A stretch of DNA of 34,705 nt from Rhizobium sp. P40RR-XXII (GTDB lineage: Bacteria > Pseudomonadota > Alphaproteobacteria > Rhizobiales > Rhizobiaceae). The notes under the pieces are model-generated. The model was not told where the DNA came from, did not search any database, and was given only the letters and a program-made list of their open reading frames with translations. Location of the stretch: the NCBI RefSeq assembly GCF_012641405.1, contig NZ_JABAII010000035.1, forward strand, positions 1 to 34,705, written 5' to 3'. This document shows, in pieces, positions 7,915-15,833 of this stretch; within the stretch, counting starts at the first letter, position 1; each line of letters starts with the position of its first letter. The position numbers and the translations under genes were made by a program.

Positions 7915-9339
7915 TTACGCGGCCAACTCGCGGATGGCCTTCGCGAGAATCTTGATGCTTGGCTCGATTGCGCTGTCGGCGATGCGGCCATATCCGACGA
8001 AGAGACGACGAGGTCCAGAACAAGTCGTGCTGTAGCGCCCGAGCCCCTCGGTCGCGACGCCGTGGCGCCGCAAATGGTCGATGATGCGGGCCTCGCCGGT
8101 CGCGTCTATCTGGTCAGGCAGGCGAAGCGTCACGTGGAGCCCGGCGGCAGCGCCCTCGGTTGCGAGCTCAGGGAGCGCCGACGCCAGGCAGGAGAGCAAC
8201 CGGTCGCGGCGGTCACGATAGAAGCGTCGCATCTTGCGCAGGTGCCGGTCATACGCCCCGCTGTCAATCATGTCGGCCAGCGCATCCTGGTCGATCCTCG
8301 GCGGCCCCTCGCTCCAGCGGCGCAACTCACCCGCCATCGACTCCGCAAGGTCAGGCGGCACGACCAGCCAGCCGAGCCGCAGCGCCGGTGCGAGCGTCTT
8401 GCTGGCAGTTCCCGCGTAGATGACGCGATTGGGCGCAAGGCCCTGCAAGGCGCCGATCGGCGCCTGATCGTAGCGGAATTCTGCATCGTAGTCGTCCTCG
8501 AGGGCGAATGCGTCACGTTCCCGCAGCCAGCGCACCAGTTCCTGGCGCCGCGCCGCGCTCAGCACGGCTCCGATTGGAAACTGGTGCGCTGGCGTGACGA
8601 ACACGGCCTCGACCGAGAGGGCGGCAAGTTGCGGCACGTCCAGACCTTGCGCATCCACCGGTACAGGCGCGCGCCGCAGGCTCGATTTGTCGACCGCAAC
8701 CCAGTCGCTGTAGCTGGGATCCTCCACTGCCAGACCACGCACGCCCTTCGCGTAAAGCGCCGCGCAGGCGAGCGCGCGCGCCTCCGCGAAGCCACTCGTG
8801 ACGAAGATGGATGCCGGATCGGCGATCACGCCGCGGACCCGGCCGAGATAATCTGCCAGCGCGTGACGCAACACGGGACTGCCCCGCAGATCGCCATAGC
8901 CAAGATCGCTTGCGGGAAGGTCCGTGAGGACCTTTCGCAGCGAACGGAGCCAAAGGCGCCTGGGAAACATCGACAGATCCGGTATGGCCGGTCGAAGGTC
9001 GAACCGGATTTGTTCAAGCTCCGCCAACACCTCCTCGCTTCCAGAAGCCGCCACGGCTTCCCCGGCGACCACAGGTCGGGCGCCGCGGCGAAGACTCAGA
9101 TAGCCCTCAGCGGCCAGTTGCGCATAGGTGTCGACCACGAGCGGTCGCGAGATGCCGAGCTGCGCCGCAAGCACGCGCGTCGAAGGCAGGCGGACGCCGG
9201 CACGTAGCGCACCGGTACGGATCAGGTCGAGGATCCCGCGGCGGAGCTGGGCCGCGAGGGTCTCCGGAATGCCTCGATCGACCGACAGGGGAAGTCCATC
9301 CGTCAAACTGGACAACGAATTTGCATCGGAACTGGTCAT
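7915..9339 (-). CDS. MocR/GabR-type PLP-dependent transcriptional regulator
   Basis: 474 residues. The N-terminal GntR-type winged helix (about 25-90) reads LRRGILDLIRTGALRAGVRL, then LAAQLGISRPLVVDTYAQL. It is followed by a fold-type I aminotransferase-like domain with the pyridoxal phosphate lysine expected in YAGTASKTLAPALRLGW (about residue 315) and the upstream LEDDYDAEFRY motif. MocR proteins use PLP and an amine or amino-acid effector to switch DNA binding, and many control a divergent transporter or PLP-linked gene. Here the divergent neighbour is an MFS transporter 60 bases away. The effector is unknown. Confidence 0.9.
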   Translation of the reverse strand: MTSSDANSLSSLTDGLPLSVDRGIPETLAAQLRRGILDLIRTGALRAGVRLPSTRVLAAQLGISRPLVVDTYAQLAAEGYLSLRRGARPVVAGEAVAASGSEEVLAELEQIRFDLRPAIPDLSMFPRRLWLRSLRKVLTDLPASDLGYGDLRGSPVLRHALADYLGRVRGVIADPASIFVTSGFAEARALACAALYAKGVRGLAVEDPSYSDWVAVDKSSLRRAPVPVDAQGLDVPQLAALSVEAVFVTPAHQFPIGAVLSAARRQELVRWLRERDAFALEDDYDAEFRYDQAPIGALQGLAPNRVIYAGTASKTLAPALRLGWLVVPPDLAESMAGELRRWSEGPPRIDQDALADMIDSGAYDRHLRKMRRFYRDRRDRLLSCLASALPELATEGAAAGLHVTLRLPDQIDATGEARIIDHLRRHGVATEGLGRYSTTCSGPRRLFVGYGRIADSAIEPSIKILAKAIRELAA

Positions 9340-9345
9340 GTTCAG

Positions 9346-9355
9346 TAGACCACTA
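9346..9355 (-). promoter_or_regulatory. Candidate MocR binding motif
   Basis: The minus strand reads TAGTGGTCTA, which resembles the GTGGWCTA-like motif I recall for PdxR-type MocR regulators. A related ACTGGTC lies about 18 bases away in the opposite orientation, inside the first codons of the regulator gene. The location between the divergent genes is right. It is a short motif, so confidence is limited. Confidence 0.35.
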
Positions 9356-9399
9356 GCACGTTAGGAATCGAACGCATAGTCACAACCAGAGACACCGAG

Positions 9400-10581
9400 A
9401 TGTCGATCGCAGCCACCGCAACACCTATCCCGGACGATGGAAGCAGGACCGCGATCCTCACTCCCGCGATCCTGACCTTGGCCGGTTTAATGCTGACCGC
9501 GATGGGAAGCTTCTATCTGCTTTTCTCCGCGATTCCGGCGCACGCTGCCGCGCTTGGCGGCGCGTCAGCTGCGGGCTTGTCCACCGGCGCATTGATGACG
9601 ACGACCATCATCGGCGAATTGATCGCGCCCCGAGTGATCGTCAGGCTCGGGCGCCGCCGCGCGCTGGCGGCGGCGCTGCTCACGATGACACTCCCTTGTC
9701 TCGCGACGTTCTCGACCTCGCTTGCACTGCTCCTTGCCACTTGTGCCGCGCGCGGGTTTGGGGTTGGAATCCTGCTGGTTGCGACCAGCGGCCTGGCCGC
9801 GCAACTGGCGCCGCCGGTGCGGCGCACAGAGGCGATGGGCGCATTTGGCGTCGCCTCCGCGATCCCGGCCATCGTCGCCGTCCCGCTCGGCCCCTATTCG
9901 CTCGCAACCCTCGGCCCCGGCGGAACGGCTGGCGTTGCCGTAGCTTTCGCGGTCGCCGCCTTGCTTACCGTCGCGCTTCTTCCCGAAGGCAGCCCGGCGC
10001 CTCACGATACGGGTCACGCCTCTTCGTTTCCGCCGCTTCGCGCGACGGTTTGGCCAATCACGGCGCTGGCCCAGGGTGCCGTCGTGGTCGGTGCTGCGAT
10101 AACCTTCCTGCCCTTGGCGCATCCGGAACTCGATCAGGCTACGATCATGATCGCTCTCCTCCTCCAGATGTTGTTCGCGGCATGCGCTCGCTGGGCGGCG
10201 GGCCGGCCGATCGATCGGCATGGTCCCCGTGGGGCGCTGATCGCAGCGACAGGGCTCTCCATCGCCGGCTTGCTCTTCCTCGCGGCGCCGGGAGTCTTCG
10301 CAGTAATGATTGGCATGGCGGTGAGCGGCATCGCTTTCGGCGTCGCGCAGAGCGCCAGCCTCTGCCGGCTGCTCGCTCAAGCCAAGCCGGCGCAGGCGGA
10401 CGCCGTGGGTGCACTCTGGAATGGAGCCTATGATGCAGGGCTGGGCATCGGAGGCTTCGCTCTCGGCGGTCTAGCCCCTGCGTTCGGTTACACGCTCTCG
10501 TTCCTAGCGGCAGGGGTCATCTTGGTCCTATTCGCGGGCGCTGCCTTCCTCCATTTCGAAAAGCGTAGCATTGCATGCTGA
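9400..10581 (+). CDS. MFS transporter
   Basis: 393 residues with about 12 hydrophobic helices and almost no hydrophilic termini, typical of the major facilitator superfamily. The loop between helices 2 and 3 carries a variant of motif A (APRVIVRLGRRRALA), and a related basic stretch (AAGRPIDRHGPRGA) occurs at the half-way repeat. It is most like drug or small-metabolite efflux members; the substrate is not deducible. It is divergent from the MocR regulator, which probably controls it. GC-rich, Ala-rich composition is in line with an inner-membrane protein. Confidence 0.85.
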   Translation: MSIAATATPIPDDGSRTAILTPAILTLAGLMLTAMGSFYLLFSAIPAHAAALGGASAAGLSTGALMTTTIIGELIAPRVIVRLGRRRALAAALLTMTLPCLATFSTSLALLLATCAARGFGVGILLVATSGLAAQLAPPVRRTEAMGAFGVASAIPAIVAVPLGPYSLATLGPGGTAGVAVAFAVAALLTVALLPEGSPAPHDTGHASSFPPLRATVWPITALAQGAVVVGAAITFLPLAHPELDQATIMIALLLQMLFAACARWAAGRPIDRHGPRGALIAATGLSIAGLLFLAAPGVFAVMIGMAVSGIAFGVAQSASLCRLLAQAKPAQADAVGALWNGAYDAGLGIGGFALGGLAPAFGYTLSFLAAGVILVLFAGAAFLHFEKRSIAC

Positions 10582-10692
10582 GGCGCGAATCCGCGACCGG
10601 CGTCTGCTGAGGAAGGTAAAGGAGGAACACGCGCCATGCGGGCGTTCCGAAAATTAGGATGCTGCGGTGTTTGAGAAGGGAAGGAAATTGAG

Positions 10693-11274
10693 ATGAGAAA
10701 GCTGAAAGTATCGACGCTCGTCACGCTTGATGGCGTGATCCAAGATCCAGGTGGTTTCGGTGAGACTGAGCAGGGTGGCTGGGCCAACCCATACTTCACT
10801 GAGGAAGCCGAGAAAGACTCGCTTGAGCACCTGATGGAGGCCGACTATTTCCTATGCGGACGAACCACCTATGAACTTCTGTCAAAGAAGTGGGGCAAGA
10901 TCAAAGGCGGCCCCTACCTCGAGCGGATGAACAGCATCCCGAAGCTTGTCGCCTCACGGACACTGGCCGAGCCGTTAGAGTGGAACGCCAAGCTGATCAA
11001 CGGCGATGTCGCCGAGGAGATTGCCAAACTGAAGCTAGAGCCCGGCAAGGACATCGAGATGTATGGCAGCGCGTTACTCCTGCAAACGCTGATGAAGCAC
11101 GGCCTAGTCGATGAGTACCGAGTCTGGGTGCATCCGTTCGTGATCGGCAGCGGGAAACGCCTATTCATCGAGGGTGGGAACTCCGCAAAGCTGCGGCTCG
11201 CCAGCTCGAAGACGCTCAGTTCGGGTGTTGTGATCTTGACCTACGAGCCGGTCGGCCAAGGCGCAGTTCTGTGA
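10693..11274 (+). CDS. RibD C-terminal/dihydrofolate reductase-like protein
   Basis: 193 residues of the DHFR-like family related to the RibD reductase domain (YyaP/YwjB type). Visible family marks are the start KLKVSTLVTLDGVIQDPGG, YFLCGRTTYELLSKKW (about 55-70), MYGSALLLQTLMKHGLVDEY (about 117-136) and HPFVIGSGKRLF. It presumably binds NADPH and reduces an unknown substrate; true riboflavin or folate roles are unlikely for a stand-alone member. An AAGGAAA-type motif precedes the ATG. The nearest neighbour is a convergent AHSA1-type protein; these two families often occur together in small bacterial operons, but here they are on opposite strands. Confidence 0.85.
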   Translation: MRKLKVSTLVTLDGVIQDPGGFGETEQGGWANPYFTEEAEKDSLEHLMEADYFLCGRTTYELLSKKWGKIKGGPYLERMNSIPKLVASRTLAEPLEWNAKLINGDVAEEIAKLKLEPGKDIEMYGSALLLQTLMKHGLVDEYRVWVHPFVIGSGKRLFIEGGNSAKLRLASSKTLSSGVVILTYEPVGQGAVL

Positions 11275-11413
11275 CGACCAGTCCGGCGCGGCCAGAGATC
11301 GTGAAGAAGCAAAGATGGCTTCGACCAGCGGGTTGGTCCATCGAACTGAAGTCCGGCTAAAGGCCAATTGCAGTTATCTACGGCCGTTACCGAGCCAAGC
11401 CTCGCGTGCATGT

Positions 11414-11836
11414 TCAATCAGCTTTGGCTACCTGGGCGAGGTTCGCTAGCATTTTCTTCCAAAGCTGTTGCGCGCCAGGCGGTCCGGCGCCGCTCGCCTG
11501 GAAATCCAAGTGCGAGCCTGCCCCCCTTGGTCTGATCGTCACATCGATCTGTGCCAGGCCGGCGAAGTGTTGGGGCACCGCCAAACTGAATGACAGGCGT
11601 GTAGGCGCCTCGCAAATCGCGTACCGACCGTCATGCGTGATGATGTGACTACCCTCGTGTTCGACAATTGAAAAGGCGCCACCCGCCCGAGGGTCGGTTT
11701 GTGCTTTGAGCGTGTTGGTCGGCGATTTAAACAGCCAGCGCTCCATCATCGACGGGTCGACCCATGCGGCAAATACCGCTTGGGGATCTGCGTCGAGATC
11801 GAGCGCAATCCTGGCTTTGACCTCTGCTGTCGACAT
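11414..11836 (-). CDS. SRPBCC/AHSA1 domain protein
   Basis: 140 residues with the START-like SRPBCC fold of the Aha1/AHSA1 C-terminal type. Motifs are IALDLDADPQAVFAAWVDPS at the start (about 10-29), the MMERWLF segment after it, and the C-terminal amphipathic helix LWKKMLANLAQVAKA. The fold makes a hydrophobic ligand pocket; the ligand is not known. It is complete in length. It converges on the RibD-like gene, and the 3' ends lie about 140 bases apart. Confidence 0.85.
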   Translation of the reverse strand: MSTAEVKARIALDLDADPQAVFAAWVDPSMMERWLFKSPTNTLKAQTDPRAGGAFSIVEHEGSHIITHDGRYAICEAPTRLSFSLAVPQHFAGLAQIDVTIRPRGAGSHLDFQASGAGPPGAQQLWKKMLANLAQVAKAD

Positions 11837-12469
11837 TTTACGCTTTCCCTGGACGCCTTACAAAGCGCAAGACCTCTGAATTTGTTCCCTGCGGGAACGC
11901 CTGACAGCGGGCCGCTTAAAAAGCCATATCCATTGGGTCCGAATTTGATGCAGTGGACGGCTCCTTCGCTGGAACCGGGAGGTGTCACTTTGCATGGATT
12001 ATTCGAAGTGAACATAAATGGGAAGCATGATCTCTGGCGCTTCCTGGCGCAGACGCGGGGTAACGACAGCCAAGCACCATTGAATCTCGGCATAGCGGCC
12101 GGCAAAATGGATCAAAGCAAGTGGCCCTATCCGATCTATCAGCTCTTTCTCGGAGAGTTGGTACCGCAGTAGGTCGTGACAAAGGCCACAAACAGCGACA
12201 GTTTTTATGAGGCTACGTTCTATGTTGGCGAATGGCACATATCGCGTGGCGAGGCCGGTGCCGGAACATGAATCGCCATACATTACAAACTGGTGGCCGC
12301 CCGAATTCGGAAGAAGCGCGGTGATAGGCTCATGTGCCATTGTTTAAATCTTTACTCCGTTTGGGAATGTCATTGACGGTATCGCCGTCGGCGCCCCCGC
12401 CTTTGAGCGGTTGCGGCAGGTGCGGTCCGTTCGCAACGATTGACACACCGGGGTGTCTTCACGGCGCTT
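11837..12469. other. Decayed coding region
   Basis: No intact gene. On the minus strand a frame from 12340 begins PITALLPNSGGHQFVMYGDSCSG and continues to 11999 (113 codons). Its first 25 residues look protein-like and recall the start of calcineurin-type phosphoesterases, but no metal-binding motif follows. Another frame (12105 to about 11870) reads GAVHCIKFGPNGYGFLSGPL. These may be pieces of one or two frameshifted genes. I cannot name them with confidence. Confidence 0.35.
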
Positions 12470-12770
12470 TCACTCGAAGTCCTGAGGCTTTATGTCTTCG
12501 GCACCGTGTTTGGCGCGGAGGACAACGATTCTATCTGAATATGAACGATAGTAGATGCAGCGGTTTCGGTAGGGGGAGCCCACGCAAGCCCGGAGCGATG
12601 TGGTCGCGAGGCGAACCCGTGAAATCAACCTCTGCAATCCATGCGATCTTGGCCGTCAGATCGGTCAGAAATTCCTGGGCATAGTGAGGGCTGGTTTCGG
12701 CGATATAACGCCTTATGCTCCGCAGGTCGCTGATCGCGGACGGCGCAATAATCAGGCGCTTCGGTTTGAT
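12470..12770 (-). pseudogene. parE: ParE/RelE-type toxin, frameshifted and without a start codon
   Basis: The minus strand reads IKPKRLIIAPSAISDLRSIRR, YIAETSPHYAQEFL and PRDHIAPGLRGLP. After one base is removed from a run of five C (12572-12576 as G on +), it continues YRNRCIYYRSYSDRIVVLR, AKHGAEDIKPQDFE and a stop. This is a complete ParE-type fold. The expected start codon is ATC (12768-12770) instead of ATG, and no other start lies in frame. Two independent lesions therefore abolish the toxin. It follows the parD remnant by four bases, as in a normal parDE operon. ParE toxins poison DNA gyrase. Confidence 0.82.
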
Positions 12771-12774
12771 GGCC

Positions 12775-12970
12775 CTATCCTTCGTTCATAACGTCTTTGA
12801 GTAACTCAGCACCACTGGCATATTCTTTCCCAAGGCCGGATTCAATTTCGTCATCGGCCTTCTGGATATCTCTGCGAAGGGCCTGCATTTTGAGTTCGTG
12901 ATCGGCAAGCATGCGAATACCTGCACGCACCGCCTCGGTCTCAGTACCGAACCGCCCGTTCCGCACAAGA
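12775..12970 (-). pseudogene. parD: ParD antitoxin remnant lacking its N-terminal DNA-binding part
   Basis: The frame reads NGRFGTETEAVRAGIRMLAD, then HELKMQALRRDIQKADDEIE, and ends LLKDVMNEG, the helix and toxin-binding tail of ParD. The first ribbon-helix-helix strand, where family members begin near 'ITLGDHFTEFI', is missing; instead the frame continues into antisense amidase sequence, giving a meaningless 146-codon fusion frame. Without the strand the protein could not bind operator DNA as a normal dimer. It is followed by the broken parE. Confidence 0.8.
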
Positions 12971-13370
12971 TGTCGGCTGCCAGCCGATGAGTCCGGCGAT
13001 GGCGGCGGGCAGACGGATGGAGCCGGACGTATCCGTTCCGAGGCCGATATCCGCAAGGCCCGCAGCGGCCGCGACGGCCGAGCCCGAAGATGAATCACCC
13101 GGAATGAGATCGGGATCGGAAGGATTGATCGGCATACCGAGCTGGATGTTGCCGCCGATGAGGGAATAGACGAGTTCATCCGTATTGGTCTTGCCGACAA
13201 ACTCGGCACCCGCATGCAAGAGGGGTCTGAACTAGGGGTGCTGTCGACGTCTTGATGCCGGAGGTAGCGAATAACATGGCATTGCTGGCGGCCGCCGGAT
13301 AACCACTAACATCTGAAAGATCCTTGACGGCCAGGCGAAGGCCGGAAAGCGGGCCGGCAGCCGCATGCCC
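12971..13370 (-). pseudogene. Amidase-signature enzyme, 5' part, frameshifted and truncated
   Basis: The minus strand directly after livF reads GPLSGLRLAVKDLSDVSGYP, then FATSGIKTSTAPLVQ. After a frameshift near 13215 it continues GAEFVGKTNTDELVYSLIGG, PGDSSSGSAVAAAAG and LGTDTSGSIRLPAA, ending GLIGWQPTS. These are the catalytic lysine, the cis serine and the nucleophile serine regions of the amidase-signature family. Homology then stops where parD begins, so about half the gene is lost. It sits as the last gene of the amide-type ABC operon, which suggests it once hydrolysed the imported substrate. Confidence 0.85.
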
Positions 13371-13375
13371 GCTCC

Positions 13376-14083
13376 CTAGATTTTCAGATGCTGCAGAACG
13401 CGGCCGCGGCTGTCCGGCCCATTGGAACTTTCGTCCTCGATCGTCCCGAGTTTGAGAATAGCCCAGCGATCCGCCACGGAAAGAGCGAAGTCCAGGTTCT
13501 GCTCGACCAGAAGGATGGTCGTGCCGCGCCTCTCACGGTCATCCCTCAATGCATCGGCGATGTTGTGGACGACGGAGGGTTGCAGGCCCTCGGAAATCTC
13601 ATCGATCAGAAGGAGCTTTGGCCGCAGCATCAGCGCACGCGCCAGGATCAGCATCTTCTGTTCCCCGCCCGACAGGGTCCCGGCCTTCTGAACCAGACGG
13701 TCCTTCAGGAACGGGAAATAGCCGTAGACCCTGTCCAGAGCGGATGCCAGATCGCGATCGTTCGTGAGCGCCAGGCGCAGATTGTCGCGGATGGAAAGAT
13801 CCTGAAACAGCGGCAACTCCTGCGGCGCATAGCCGATGCCGGAGGCGATCAGCTCCGTGGGCTTCCTGCCGGCAATAACAGCACCGTCTACCTCGATCTT
13901 GCCTTTGCCAACACGCAGGAAGCCAAGAATCGTCTTCAGCAGCGTTGTCTTGCCCATGCCGTTTTTGCCCATGAGGGCGAAGATCTCGCCCGGCCGAATG
14001 GCGAGCGACACGCCATTGACGACATCGACCGCACCATATCCACTCGATACGCCAGTGAGCTTGAGTTTGAACGCTTCAGCCAT
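13376..14083 (-). CDS. livF: Branched-chain-type ABC transporter ATPase LivF
   Basis: 235 residues, standard length for LivF. Walker A is GKNGMGKTT, the signature is LSGGEQKMLILARALMLRP, and Walker B is LLLIDEISEGL; the switch histidine is replaced by the LLVEQN stretch common in LivF. I chose ATG 14083 because GGGAGG lies just before it and the protein then begins like the family (FKLKLTGVSSGYGAVDVV). It overlaps the stop of the fused livM-livG by eight bases, indicating translational coupling. It forms the ATPase pair with the LivG part of that protein and powers uptake of the substrate captured by the periplasmic binding protein. Confidence 0.92.
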   Translation of the reverse strand: MAEAFKLKLTGVSSGYGAVDVVNGVSLAIRPGEIFALMGKNGMGKTTLLKTILGFLRVGKGKIEVDGAVIAGRKPTELIASGIGYAPQELPLFQDLSIRDNLRLALTNDRDLASALDRVYGYFPFLKDRLVQKAGTLSGGEQKMLILARALMLRPKLLLIDEISEGLQPSVVHNIADALRDDRERRGTTILLVEQNLDFALSVADRWAILKLGTIEDESSNGPDSRGRVLQHLKI

Positions 14084-15833
14084 GGGCGCCTCCCGCGTAG
14101 ATGGTACGGACCGTTTCGGAATTGACAATCTCATCCACGGTGCCGTCGAGGACGAGCTTGCCCTGATGGAGAACGACGATGCGGCTCGATATATTGCGCA
14201 CGAAATCCAGATCGTGCTCGACCAGGATGGCGGCAAACCCCATCTCGTCCGTCAGCTTCCTGAGAATGGTACCGATGGTCATACGCTCGGTCTTGGTGAG
14301 ACCCGCCGTCGGTTCGTCGAGAAGAATGACGCGAGGTTCCAGAGCGACGACCATCGCCAGTTCGAGAGCCTGCCTTTGACCATGCGACAGCAGCGATACC
14401 GGCTTGTCGAGCATGTCCGCCATGCCCGTCAACGTCAGAATCTCGATTGCAGCCGCAGGCAGTATTATCTCGGCAAGCGATCGCACCGGGCTGGGCGTTT
14501 CATGGCTGAGACGCGCCATCTTCAGGCACTGGCCAATGGTCATGCTGTCGAAGATGCTGGCGATCTGGAATTTGCGCCCGACGCCGAGCGCGACGATCCG
14601 TTCAGGCGCGCGACCGGCGATGCTCGTGCCACCGATATCCACCTGGCCTTCGATCTGCTGAGTGCCGTCCGAGAGGCAGCGCATCAGTGTGGTCTTACCG
14701 GCACCGTTCGGGCCGACGAGGCTGACGAGCTCTCCCCTTCCAATTTCAAGATCGATCCCCTTGAGGACGGAGAGGCTGCCATAGGCCTTGCCGAGGCCAC
14801 GGATCGACAGAAGATTTTTGCCTGCGACGCCCCCCTCATTAAGGGCTGTCGGCGCCGGAAATGACTTCAGAGTGCTGTTGGAGCTTGCCGATTGCAGGAA
14901 ACGCGTCACAAGCGATGCAAGGCCTCCAGGCAAGACGATGATCATAAGGACGAAAAGCGCGCCAACGATCAATTGCCACAAGAAGGGCAGGTCGCCAGAG
15001 AGACTGGCGCTCAGATAATCGATACCAACTGCCCCGACCAGGGGGCCGACAATCGTCCCGCGGCCGCCGAGCGCCGTCCAGACGACGAGTTCGGTGCCGA
15101 AAACGAAGCCGGTGTTCTCAGGTGCGACGACACCGGATGCGTTGGCATAAAGGAAGCCCGCCAGGCCGCATACGCCAGCTAGAACGCTCGTCAGGACGAT
15201 CTTCAGCCGAGCTGGGTTCATGCCAAGATAAGCGATGCGCGATTCGTTGTCGCGGATTGCACCGAGCAGACGGCCGGCGTCCGACCGGACAAAGATTATT
15301 GCAAGAACGGCCAAGACCAGCAGACACGCGCCCGACAAGCGGAAATAGCCGGGAAGCCCGAGCGGGAGAGTTTCGTAACCGACGAGGCCGCTCGATGAAC
15401 CGGTCCAAGTGCCGCCCGAAAAGATGAGCTGTGTGATGACGATCGGTACGACGAGCGAAATCACGGTGGCATAGAGCGGCGTCGACCCATGATAGAAAGA
15501 CAGCCAGCCAACCGCAAGGCCAAGCAGGAGCGGAACGAGGATTGCGACGGCAAGCGCGAGGAGAAATAAGGGCGGACTTGCGCCAATATGGGTGAGAACC
15601 ATCGCGGTGACATAGGCACCAACACCAAAAAATGCCGCCTGCCCGAAGGTGAGCACGCCCGTATAGCCCCAGAGCAAGTCGACAGTGATCGCCAGCATGG
15701 CGTAGATCATCGACCGTGTGAGGACGTTGAGACTGAAGCGGCCAAGAAACATCGGTCCAAAGACAATCAGCAGGATTGCGGCGAGCGCCAGCAGCAATAG
15801 CAGGACAAGCCGGAGTTTCTGTTTATCAGGCAC
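14076..15833 (-). CDS. Fused LivM permease-LivG ATPase
   Basis: 585 residues from GTG 15833, which has AAAGGA seven bases upstream and overlaps the livH stop. Residues about 1-315 are a multi-span LivM permease (LLWGYTGVLTFGQAAFFGVG). Residues about 335-585 are a LivG ATPase with Walker A GPNGAGKTT, RKFQIASIFDSMTIGQCL, signature LSHGQRQALELAMVVALEP and Walker B VILLDEPTAGL. The signature has LSHGQ instead of LSGGQ, as is usual in LivG. Fusion makes the transporter stoichiometry fixed. It is in an operon with livH upstream and livF downstream. The transporter class takes up branched-chain amino acids, amides or urea; context favours an amide. Confidence 0.92.
   Translation of the reverse strand: MPDKQKLRLVLLLLLALAAILLIVFGPMFLGRFSLNVLTRSMIYAMLAITVDLLWGYTGVLTFGQAAFFGVGAYVTAMVLTHIGASPPLFLLALAVAILVPLLLGLAVGWLSFYHGSTPLYATVISLVVPIVITQLIFSGGTWTGSSSGLVGYETLPLGLPGYFRLSGACLLVLAVLAIIFVRSDAGRLLGAIRDNESRIAYLGMNPARLKIVLTSVLAGVCGLAGFLYANASGVVAPENTGFVFGTELVVWTALGGRGTIVGPLVGAVGIDYLSASLSGDLPFLWQLIVGALFVLMIIVLPGGLASLVTRFLQSASSNSTLKSFPAPTALNEGGVAGKNLLSIRGLGKAYGSLSVLKGIDLEIGRGELVSLVGPNGAGKTTLMRCLSDGTQQIEGQVDIGGTSIAGRAPERIVALGVGRKFQIASIFDSMTIGQCLKMARLSHETPSPVRSLAEIILPAAAIEILTLTGMADMLDKPVSLLSHGQRQALELAMVVALEPRVILLDEPTAGLTKTERMTIGTILRKLTDEMGFAAILVEHDLDFVRNISSRIVVLHQGKLVLDGTVDEIVNSETVRTIYAGGAHG

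Noticed and set aside
7522..9207. Long + strand open frame (561 codons)
   Set aside because: It is antisense to the MocR gene, Arg/Ala/Gln-rich with no family motif; the opposite strand has clear domains.
9565..10380. Minus-strand open frame of 271 codons
   Set aside because: Antisense to the MFS gene; Arg/Glu-rich shadow.
12775..13215. Single 146-codon minus-strand gene
   Set aside because: Only its C-terminal part is ParD; the N-terminal part is an off-frame reading of amidase sequence, so it is a chance fusion frame.
13836..14864. + strand open frame of 342 codons
   Set aside because: Antisense to livF and livM-livG, which carry Walker motifs.
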